NCBI RefSeq assembly: GCF_005116575.1
Contig: NZ_SWCN01000024.1
Span: 1-64,000 of the forward strand
DNA from: Desulforhopalus sp. IMCC35007
Lineage (GTDB): Bacteria; Desulfobacterota; Desulfobulbia; Desulfobulbales; Desulfocapsaceae
Length of the DNA stretch: 64,000 nt
Direction of reading: 5' to 3'
Under the pieces are notes generated by a model. It was not told where the DNA came from. It worked only from the letters and a program-made list of their open reading frames with translations, and did no database searches. This document shows positions 33,590 through 40,906 of this stretch, piece by piece. The first letter of the stretch is position 1. Every line of letters begins with the position of its first letter. The position numbers were made by a program, and so were the translations under genes.

Positions 33590-36070
33590 ATGGGCTACTG
33601 TAAGAAAAATGCATGGGGGCTTCTTCCTCTGGCCTTTTTGTTACTTTTTATCATTCTCGCCTCCGGGGGCGCTTCTCATTGTTGGTCTCAGCAACTCAGT
33701 GCCACGGAACAAGCCTGGTTGAAAGAAAAGGGTGAGATTGTCTTTGTCAGTCAGACCATTTATCCTCCTTTTGAATTTGTGGATAAGGACAATAGCCGGG
33801 TCGGGATGTGTTTAGAACTTATTCGCTGGATAACAACTGAATTTGGAATTAAGGCAAGATTTCGTGACATGTCGTTTAAGGACGCTCAGAAAGCGGTGCT
33901 TTCCGGGGAAGTAGATGTCCTGACAAGTTTATTTTACAGTGAAGAACGTGATAGGGATTTTGATTTCACCCATATGACATGGGAGGTTCCAGCCCTGATT
34001 TTCGTGCGCAGTGAGCGACCGGATATTACAAGAGTGAAGGATTTGCAAGGCAAGAAGGTTGCGATGCAGCTCGGTGATTATGCCGCAGAATTCCTTGAAT
34101 CCAAAGGAATTGACTATGAACTTGTCTCGGCAGCAACTTTTGCGGAGGCCGTAGACCTGGTTGTGTCCGGTAAGGCCGATGCGGTAATTGGAGATAAACA
34201 AATTGTCCTCTATCACTTGTTTAGTGGTAACCTGACTGCGCAGATAAAATCAGTCGGTCATCCTCTTTACACAGGGCAGAACTCTATGGGGCTTAAAAAT
34301 GGAGCCATAGTGTTGCAGGAGATCCTCAATAAAGGGATAGCTTTAGCGCATGAACGAGGGGTTTTTGCCACAATAGGCAACAAGTGGATTGGTACGCATT
34401 ATGGTCTTCCGAAACCATGGTACTCTCAATATCTCACCCATATTGTCGTTATTCTGGGAGGTCTGGCGGGTCTGGTTTGTATCATCCTGATTTGGAACGC
34501 TCAACTCCGCAGGACTGTGCAGGATAAAACCAAGGAGCTTCGTCAAAGTGAAACACATTTGCTAACGCTCATCAGGACATTACCTGACCTTGTCTGGTTA
34601 AAAGATGCAAATGGTGTTTACCTCTCCTGCAATCATAAATTTGAGCGTTTTTTTGGAGCAAAAGAGTCTGAAATCCGGGGTAAAACAGATTACGACTTTG
34701 TAGAGAAGGAGTTGGCCGATTTTTTTCGAGAGAAAGACAATAATGCCATGAATGCAGGCAAGCCGACGGTTAATGAAGAAGAAGTGGTGTATGCAGATGA
34801 TGGTCATAAAGAGCTGCTTGAAACGATTAAAACTCCCCTATATAGCGATGACGGTGAGCTTATTGGAGTATTGGGCATTGCCCGTGACATCACAGAGAGA
34901 GAAAAAATGGCCACTCAACTCCAGCAGGCAAGCAAACTGCAGGCAATTGGCCGATTGGCTGGCGGTGTTGCCCACGATTTAAATAACATTCTTTCAGGAA
35001 TCGTCAGCTACCCTGAACTGTTGCTTTTACAACTTCCTGAAAAGAGTGAGTTGCGTAAGCCAATTGAAGTAATGCAGGCATCAGGTAAACGTGCGTCTGA
35101 TGTGGTCGCGGACCTTTTAACCGTTGCCCGTGGTGTCGCCGGTACCAGAGAAATTTCTCATTTGAACACCTTGGTTAATCAGTATCTGGGATCACCTGAA
35201 TACAAAACTCTCAAGGAGCGACACCAGAGAATCAAACTCGCGGTGAACCTTGAACCGGAATTACTCAACCTTTCCTGTTCACCGGTTCATATTATGAAAT
35301 GTCTTATGAATTTAGTTACAAATTCGTTTGAATCTCTCAGTGGTGATGGGCTGATTGAAATATCTACATACAATCGTTATGTGGATAGCACAATGGGCGA
35401 AAATCAGCATATGTCACCTGGCGAGTACGTTGTTTTACGAGTTACAGATACCGGCACCGGTATATCCGAGGAAGATGTAAAACTGATTTTTGAGCCATTT
35501 TACACCAGTAAACAAATGGGAAGAAGCGGTACTGGTCTCGGACTCTACATCGTCTGGTCAACGGTACAGGATCATCATGGGGATATCCGGGTTGTTTCCG
35601 GAGATAGCGGTACAGCGATAGAACTCTTTTTTCCGGCAACCAGAGATAAACTCGTCATCAATTCTGAAAGTATCCAGGTTGATACCTTGAGGGGAAACAA
35701 TGAAAAGATTCTGGTTGTGGATGATGAGCCGTTGCAAAGAGATATTGCAGGTCAGATACTGCACTTTCTTGGCTATAAGGTTGACACGGTTGGCTCTGGT
35801 GAAGAGGCAATCGCGCATTTGCGTGAGACTCCGGCCGATCTGGTACTCATAGATATGTTGATGGCGCCGGGTATCAATGGCCGGATGACATACGAGGAGA
35901 TCATCAAAAATCATCCAGGCCAAAAAGCCATTATCGTCAGTGGGTTTTCGGAAGGCGATGATGTAAAGGCCGCCATCCAAATGGGCGCAAGTGGATACAT
36001 TAAAAAGCCATATACAATGAAGGCTATTGGCAGGGCTGTTAAAGAGGCTTTTACCCCGCACATTAGATAA
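33590..36070 (+). CDS. Hybrid sensor histidine kinase with periplasmic solute-binding domain
   Basis: An 826-residue protein. After a membrane segment (about 11-30), a bacterial extracellular solute-binding domain family 3 (about 45-275; F-V-S-Q-T-I-Y-P-P-F-E-F-V) faces the periplasm. A second membrane helix (about 285-305) leads to a PAS domain (about 325-435), the phospho-acceptor in G-G-V-A-H-D-L-N-N (about 460), the ATP-binding domain (N-L-V-T-N-S-F-E-S; D-T-G-T-G-I-S; G-T-G-L-G-L-Y) and a receiver domain (about 705-820; L-V-V-D-D-E-P, phospho-Asp in L-V-L-I-D-M, K-K-P). It probably senses an amino acid directly. There is no separate regulator gene nearby. Confidence 0.9.
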   Translation: MGYCKKNAWGLLPLAFLLLFIILASGGASHCWSQQLSATEQAWLKEKGEIVFVSQTIYPPFEFVDKDNSRVGMCLELIRWITTEFGIKARFRDMSFKDAQKAVLSGEVDVLTSLFYSEERDRDFDFTHMTWEVPALIFVRSERPDITRVKDLQGKKVAMQLGDYAAEFLESKGIDYELVSAATFAEAVDLVVSGKADAVIGDKQIVLYHLFSGNLTAQIKSVGHPLYTGQNSMGLKNGAIVLQEILNKGIALAHERGVFATIGNKWIGTHYGLPKPWYSQYLTHIVVILGGLAGLVCIILIWNAQLRRTVQDKTKELRQSETHLLTLIRTLPDLVWLKDANGVYLSCNHKFERFFGAKESEIRGKTDYDFVEKELADFFREKDNNAMNAGKPTVNEEEVVYADDGHKELLETIKTPLYSDDGELIGVLGIARDITEREKMATQLQQASKLQAIGRLAGGVAHDLNNILSGIVSYPELLLLQLPEKSELRKPIEVMQASGKRASDVVADLLTVARGVAGTREISHLNTLVNQYLGSPEYKTLKERHQRIKLAVNLEPELLNLSCSPVHIMKCLMNLVTNSFESLSGDGLIEISTYNRYVDSTMGENQHMSPGEYVVLRVTDTGTGISEEDVKLIFEPFYTSKQMGRSGTGLGLYIVWSTVQDHHGDIRVVSGDSGTAIELFFPATRDKLVINSESIQVDTLRGNNEKILVVDDEPLQRDIAGQILHFLGYKVDTVGSGEEAIAHLRETPADLVLIDMLMAPGINGRMTYEEIIKNHPGQKAIIVSGFSEGDDVKAAIQMGASGYIKKPYTMKAIGRAVKEAFTPHIR

Positions 36071-36149
36071 TGTGGTAACAGCAAGGTTATGCGTCTATGG
36101 AGGGGAGGCCTTGGTCTGGCGGCCGCTGTCTTATAACCGGAAAAAGAGA

Positions 36150-36178
36150 AAGGCCCGAATTCGCATCCGGGCCTTTTG
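36150..36178. terminator. Bidirectional terminator between kinase and rhodanese genes
   Basis: AAAGGCCCG-AATTCGCATC-CGGGCCTTTT: a perfect 9-bp stem with A before and T after, so it can work in both directions between two converging genes. Confidence 0.75.
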
Positions 36179-36215
36179 TATTACCTTAGAAAGCTAGAAA
36201 TCAGAAATGACGGGT

Positions 36216-37562
36216 CTACCAGATTTCATACTCTCCAGTTTGCGCACATTCGCATTCCGCGTTGAGAAATTTTACCGCATAGCCTTCTTCTTTAAGGATG
36301 CGATAGCCAATTTCACCACGACCGCCCGTCTTGCAGTGGACGACGATGAATTTATCCTTGGGAATTTCGTTAAGTCGAGTTTTCATCTCCTCAAGAGGAA
36401 TGGATACTGAGCCAGGAAAATGTCCTGTGGCGTATTCACCGGGGGTTCTGGCATCGACAACGTAGATCAGATCCGATTTAAGAGATTTTGTAAAATCACC
36501 GATGCTGATCTCTCCGGGACCGAGTTTTTTCTGCCAGTTGATCGGGTTGTCATCTGTGGCAATCAGGGCTGGCCCTTTTTGCAGCGATTTACCTGCAGCT
36601 TCCCAGCTGGCAAGTGCGCCGTATACTCCGGTCACTTTTTTGTATCCCCATTCTTTGATCATATCTGTGGCAGCTTTGGTGTCAGCGTCATTATCTGAGT
36701 AGAGATAAATTGGTGCTCCCAGGCTTTTAGGAAATGCATCTTCAGCATCCTCAAGATCTGCCATTGGTACAGTGTAGGCTCTTGGGATGTAGCCAGATTC
36801 GACCTTTTTTACATCACGAAGATCAATTAGAACGATGTTACCTTTTTCTATGTGTTCAATACTCGGTAAGACGTGTCGGCCTGATTTTTTCCAGGCGGGA
36901 ATACCGTCAACATATACACGTGGGTTTTTGTGACCCCATTTAACCGCCAGACCGGCGGATTTTGGACTCATGGTTCAGGTGGGGCCTCCGCAATAGAAGA
37001 CCAGTTGCTTGTCTTTGTACTTATCCAGCAACTGAGCTCCGTCATCACCCATTTTGGCAAGTTTTGAAAGCGGAATGGAAACAGCTCCAGCCAGGTGGCC
37101 TTCGGCGTATACAATTGGTGGCCTTGCATCTATTATGACCAGATTTTTGTTTGTTTCGATCTGTTTTACTAACTCATCTGTTTTGATTTCAGTTACGCCA
37201 TCGGGGAGTTTTACGATGGCTTTTTCAAGTGAAATTGCGAGATTTTCTCCATTGACAGTGGTGTAGTGTACAGAGATTGCTTCATCAACGTCAAAGTCTG
37301 TGGCGGATTCTGCTCCTTTAAGGATAGTATCGTCACTGAATTTTAGAATGAAAAAGCTGTTATCCTTATTCTCCAGTGCTATGGTTTTGGCTTTTTGGGA
37401 GATGTTGGTGATTTTTCCCTTTATAACTTGCGTTTCAGCCGGAGCTTTTTGTGCCTCTGCCGCAAAAGAAATTCCCTGTACAGGTAAAATAATATCACCT
37501 GCAAAGAAAAGATTCATAGCGAGCAGAGTACTTAAACCCGCTTTGAGTACAACTTTTTTCAT
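36216..37562 (-). CDS. Exported triple-rhodanese selenoprotein (in-frame TGA at 36975-36977)
   Basis: Two open frames are in the same frame, separated only by TGA at codon 196. Read through, they give 448 residues. A signal peptide (about 1-35, ending F-A-A-E) precedes a small beta domain (about 43-118), then three rhodanese domains (about 120-225, 235-330, 345-448). The TGA falls in F-Y-C-G-G-P-T-U-T-M-S-P-K-S-A, the active-site loop of the first domain, and the sequence after it continues the domain (V-Y-V-D-G-I-P-A-W). Domain 2 lacks a cysteine in its loop (Y-S-D-N-D); domain 3 has H-C-K-T-G-G-R-G. A SECIS-like hairpin follows the TGA. Rhodaneses transfer sulfur. It acts in the periplasm. 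Reading it as two separate genes would leave both with half a domain. Confidence 0.85.
36944..36958 (-). promoter_or_regulatory. Bacterial SECIS-like hairpin
   Basis: On the minus strand CCGCC-GGTCT-GGCGG: a 5-bp GC stem with the loop GGTCT. The loop begins 21 bases after the TGA. SelB-binding hairpins of bacteria have a GGU in the apical loop at about this distance; in the E. coli fdhF element, 18 bases separate the UGA from the same GGUCU. Confidence 0.75.
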
Positions 37563-37939
37563 TGTTCACCTCATGGTTGAAGAATTGTTTACTGGAAATA
37601 CTGACAAGCAGCGTGGTCAATTTTCATAAGTCACCGACCGCAACAGGCAACCTATAAAACAGAATTCGTTTCATGGTATGGAAAGTAAGGTGCCCTCTCC
37701 GATAGAATAAGAAAAAAGTATAGAGTAATCAGGTTAATGTTTGGATTATAACTTTGTATTTGGGGCTTTACCGAATAATTGTAGTTTAATTATTCAATAG
37801 AATAGTAATATTTAGAGTACGAAAACGCAAATAAAATTTCCCGTAATACTGGGGGGCTTTACGATGAGGGAGGAGAATACTGCGGAGAAGAAAGCCTGCC
37901 ACGGGAGGGGAAGAACTCAGCCGTGGCAGGTCTATTGCT
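37563..37939. other. Upstream region of the selenoprotein gene
   Basis: About 380 bases with no gene. An AT-rich inverted repeat, ATTATTC-AATA-GAATAGTAAT, lies near 37791-37811. A GC hairpin (37895-37930) at the right end belongs to the next gene. Confidence 0.4.
37895..37930 (-). terminator. Hairpin after the unknown 181-residue gene
   Basis: CCTGCCACGG-N16-CCGTGGCAGG, a perfect 10-bp stem, 10 bases past the stop codon on the minus strand. It is followed by CTTTCTTCT, a weak T-run. Confidence 0.55.
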
Positions 37940-38485
37940 TTATAACCCGAAAGAATTTTTGAATAATTGCTCTATTGCTTCTCGACCAGCATCACTGAGA
38001 TAGCGTGTGCCGCTGCCGACAAAAGTGTCATATTCAATTTTTGGAGAATCTTCCTGCCAACTATTTTTCCAGGTGAACCATTGTTTTGATGGTTGATCGA
38101 ATACATGGAGAGGGCGGTTAAACATTTTTGCAAGCTCGACAGCCCAGCCAGTGCCACCTTTAACAGAGCCATCCTCCTGTATTGAACCAATGACAAAAAC
38201 CTGATGACCGCTGTTAACCATGTGAAAAATAGTCTGCAGGACTTTGCGGATTTTTTCGGTTTCGTAATAGGTACGGTTCAGCATACGCGACGCAAGCTCC
38301 ATGCTGATGTCGCCTCTCTCAAGTTGGTCCTTACCTAAAATCTGGACGTTTTTGTCTCTGGCGAGCTTGTGGCCATCAAAAGAGTACACGACTTCTTTTA
38401 TGCCGGCTTTTTCGGCCTCATCACCAAATGTGGCTTCTGCGCCTTTGAGTCCGCTACTGTACAAAGTGTATTTCGATAAATCCAT
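37940..38485 (-). CDS. Unrecognised 181-residue protein, possibly SLOG/nucleotide-binding fold
   Basis: A soluble protein with no signal peptide. The stretch Q-V-F-V-I-G-S-I followed by G-G-T-G-W-A-V-E-L-A (about 95-118) resembles the G-G-T/G-x-G-T-x-W/A turn of SLOG (LOG/DprA-like) domains, which bind nucleotide-like ligands. L-Y-S-S-G-L-K-G-A-E-A (about 8-18) would be the first strand and loop of that fold. Neighbours are unrelated, so context gives no hint. The family is not known to me. Confidence 0.5.
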   Translation of the reverse strand: MDLSKYTLYSSGLKGAEATFGDEAEKAGIKEVVYSFDGHKLARDKNVQILGKDQLERGDISMELASRMLNRTYYETEKIRKVLQTIFHMVNSGHQVFVIGSIQEDGSVKGGTGWAVELAKMFNRPLHVFDQPSKQWFTWKNSWQEDSPKIEYDTFVGSGTRYLSDAGREAIEQLFKNSFGL

Positions 38486-38584
38486 AATGTCTCCTTAGGT
38501 CAGCAAGTAAGAAAAAAAGTTCTAGCGCAGTGTAACCACAGTTCCTCTTAAAGGCAATAGTGGATAGTTTCTATCTGCCTTAAC

Positions 38585-39547
38585 CTACTCTTTTTTATCA
38601 CCTTTGAGAAAAATCCGAACAGGAGCGGGGTAGCCCTCCACTGTTAAACGTGGATTATCGGGATCGATAAAATCGCTGTAGGATTCAAAGGTCATCCATT
38701 CGGTTTTGCGCTGCTCCTCAGTTGACATAGGGTGGGAGCAGAAAAAATCGATGTTTACAAAGCCTGCCTTTTTCATCCAGTTGTATAGACATTTCCCGGT
38801 GGGGACAAAATAGGTCCCGGGTACTTTGGCGTAGGTGTTGTCAGGAAACAGAGCGTAGGGCTCATCACCTGGAATTCCCTGGGATTCCAGGATAAGTGAG
38901 CCTCCGGGGGTAAGGCCGGTCAAGATGTCCCGGAGGGTATCGATGGGAGATGGGCGATGGTAGATAATGCCCATGAGAAATACCAGGTCAAAACAGTCTT
39001 TAAAGAGGTTAAGATGTTCAATGCCCTGTAGATCAATTTCAAGGTTATTACAGCCCGCCATGGCGTTAAGCGCTTTGAAACAATAGTAATGCTGCATCGA
39101 GGGCTCAAATCCCAGGACCAGTTTGGGTTCGTGGGCAGCCATCCGAAACATGTAATAACCGTTATTACAGCCGATATCGGCGATCATCTTTCCTTTTAGG
39201 TCAGGGAGAACGGGCATGACTCGTTGCCATTTCTTTTCGCTGCGCCATTCGGAGTCGATGGTGTTGCCAAATACCGAAAATGGACCTTTACGCCAGGGCA
39301 TGAAGCTCTTGAGATGTTCATGGACCTGTAGTCGCTCTGCAGTAGACAGCTGGTTTTTATCCCCGATGAGCACGGTATCACCTGAACAGTCAACGAAATT
39401 GGCTTGGAATTCAGATAATGCTTCATACGGTTTGCGGTAACGGAGAAACCCTTTTTTCTTCTGGTTAACCCACGCTTGCAGCCTCTTATGTTCGGAGACG
39501 ATGGTATCAATCTTTGCAGTCGGCGGAAGACAATCGAAATAATTCAT
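38585..39547 (-). CDS. cmoB: tRNA U34 carboxymethyltransferase
   Basis: A 320-residue protein, the family's usual size (323 in E. coli). The start W-V-N-Q-K-K in the first 35 residues, W-R-K-G-P-F, I-D-S-E-W-R-S-E-K-K-W and the cofactor loop I-A-D-I-G-C-N-N-G-Y-Y are characteristic. It uses carboxy-S-adenosylmethionine from CmoA to turn 5-hydroxyuridine at tRNA position 34 into 5-oxyacetyluridine, which widens codon reading. It directly follows cmoA (15 bases). Confidence 0.9.
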   Translation of the reverse strand: MNYFDCLPPTAKIDTIVSEHKRLQAWVNQKKKGFLRYRKPYEALSEFQANFVDCSGDTVLIGDKNQLSTAERLQVHEHLKSFMPWRKGPFSVFGNTIDSEWRSEKKWQRVMPVLPDLKGKMIADIGCNNGYYMFRMAAHEPKLVLGFEPSMQHYYCFKALNAMAGCNNLEIDLQGIEHLNLFKDCFDLVFLMGIIYHRPSPIDTLRDILTGLTPGGSLILESQGIPGDEPYALFPDNTYAKVPGTYFVPTGKCLYNWMKKAGFVNIDFFCSHPMSTEEQRKTEWMTFESYSDFIDPDNPRLTVEGYPAPVRIFLKGDKKE

Positions 39548-39562
39548 TGGGGAAAAGTAAAT

Positions 39563-40300
39563 TTACGCAGATTTCTGAGCGATGAAGGAGGTAAAGTTAA
39601 ACCATTGAAAATATGTTTCAACGGATTCAAAGCCACATTTTTGCAGCATAGCTTTGTTTTCAGAGATAGAAAAAGGAATCAGGACATTTTCCAGAGCCTC
39701 TCGTTTTTTTGCGATCTCAAGCTCCGAATACCCCTTGGATTTTTTGAAACTATGATAAATGTCGATGTATTCTCTGTTGAGTCTTCGGTTATGGCTCAAT
39801 ATTTTTTCACTGACCAGGAGGATGCCGCCAGGGCGGAGATTCTCGTAGAGCCTGGTTATAAAGGCCTCTCTTTGTAGAGGTCTGATAAATTGTAAGGTGT
39901 AGTTGAGAATTATGGCTCCCGCCCCTGCATGGGAAAACTGCGTGATATCCTCAAGCTTAAAAGAGATCAGGTCCTGTTTTCCATGGAGTTCGGCTTTTAG
40001 TGTGGCCTTTTCCAGCATGGGGCCGGAATTGTCCACACCAACAAAATGAAGCTTTCTGTCCCCTAAAATGCGGGCGCACTCGAGAAGGCTGGTACCTGTA
40101 GAGCAACCCAGATCATAGACAACGTCGCCTTCCTTGGTAAGCCGGCTGAGAAGTTCTGCCGTCGAGGCGATGACTTGTCGGTAAAATGGTATTGAGCGGT
40201 CAACCATATCGTCGAACACTTCAACCACCCTCTGATTGAAAACAAAGTCTTCCTCGACGGTGTCGACCTCAAAAATTGTATCTTTATCTGAACGGCTCAT
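39563..40300 (-). CDS. cmoA: Carboxy-S-adenosyl-L-methionine synthase
   Basis: A 245-residue class I methyltransferase-fold protein. Typical features are F-V-F-N-Q-R-V-V-E-V-F-D-D-M-V-D-R-S-I-P-F-Y (residues about 18-40, here split), D-L-G-C-S-T-G-T-S-L (cofactor loop) and N-Y-T-L-Q-F-I. It makes Cx-SAM from SAM and prephenate for the CmoB reaction. The cmoA and cmoB genes form a unit transcribed leftward. Confidence 0.92.
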   Translation of the reverse strand: MSRSDKDTIFEVDTVEEDFVFNQRVVEVFDDMVDRSIPFYRQVIASTAELLSRLTKEGDVVYDLGCSTGTSLLECARILGDRKLHFVGVDNSGPMLEKATLKAELHGKQDLISFKLEDITQFSHAGAGAIILNYTLQFIRPLQREAFITRLYENLRPGGILLVSEKILSHNRRLNREYIDIYHSFKKSKGYSELEIAKKREALENVLIPFSISENKAMLQKCGFESVETYFQWFNFTSFIAQKSA

Positions 40301-40309
40301 CTCGATGGG

Positions 40310-40678
40310 CTACTTTTTATACCAGTTACCGTTATCTCTCTGAAACCATTGACCCTTAGGGCCTTTGTCTTCAATCATTTTGGCCCTGCGTTTGCCTACG
40401 AGCTCCGCTGGCGCCCCCTCTTTTTTGGCTATGGCGGCATAGACAGTACGTCGGTCCTGGTTTTCTTCTTCAATGAGAGCTTCATTTTGTTTGGCAGCTC
40501 TGAACTCAAGATAGCCCATGTTATTTTCGCCTATCACTCCAGCAGCCTTGAGTTGATTAATTTGTGGGATACGTTCAGCCATTCTGTCTTTTAAGGAAGC
40601 GGAATAAACCGGTTGAGTGAGCAGTAATACAGCAAAAAGAGCAACCAACGTTGGAAATAACAGATTGATTTTTCTCAT
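40310..40678 (-). CDS. ydbL: YdbL/DUF1318 periplasmic protein
   Basis: About 122 residues from the ATG at 40678 (GAGGT site upstream; longer frames exist). A signal peptide (1-24, ending V-Y-S-A) is followed by S-L-K-D-R-M-A-E-R-I-P and the DUF1318 pattern G-V-I-G-E-N-N-x-G-Y-L with a helix and a final tail containing Q-W-F-Q-R-D-N-G-N-W. It is the third gene of the ydbH-ynbE-ydbL set involved in moving phospholipids between membranes, where YdbL supports YdbH/YnbE. Confidence 0.85.
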   Translation of the reverse strand: MRKINLLFPTLVALFAVLLLTQPVYSASLKDRMAERIPQINQLKAAGVIGENNMGYLEFRAAKQNEALIEEENQDRRTVYAAIAKKEGAPAELVGKRRAKMIEDKGPKGQWFQRDNGNWYKK

Positions 40679-40703
40679 AATATACCTCATGTAATGGCTG
40701 GGA

Positions 40704-40904
40704 TTATTGATTAGTAGGTGTCTCGTCGAGATCGCCAAAAAAATCATCAAGTGCCTTATCCACTTTCACATTAATATCTATAGTAATATGAATGGGCTTG
40801 ATTTCAACGGGCTTGATGTCAACCTCGTGCCGTGTGCAGCCGAATACGACAAGGAACATTGCCCCGGCAAGCAAAAGGGAAAAGCAGTTTTTAATGGATA
40901 TCAT
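40704..40904 (-). CDS. ynbE: YnbE-like small outer-membrane lipoprotein
   Basis: A 66-residue protein with a lipoprotein signal (L-V-V-F-G-C, cysteine at about residue 23), followed by a beta-forming segment with repeated I-K-P-V-E-I-K-P and I-T-I-D-I-N-V-K-V-D. In E. coli, YnbE stacks on the end of the YdbH bridge at the outer membrane. It begins two bases after the stop of ydbH and lies between ydbH and ydbL, as in that operon. Confidence 0.85.
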   Translation of the reverse strand: MISIKNCFSLLLAGAMFLVVFGCTRHEVDIKPVEIKPIHITIDINVKVDKALDDFFGDLDETPTNQ

Positions 40905-40906
40905 AT

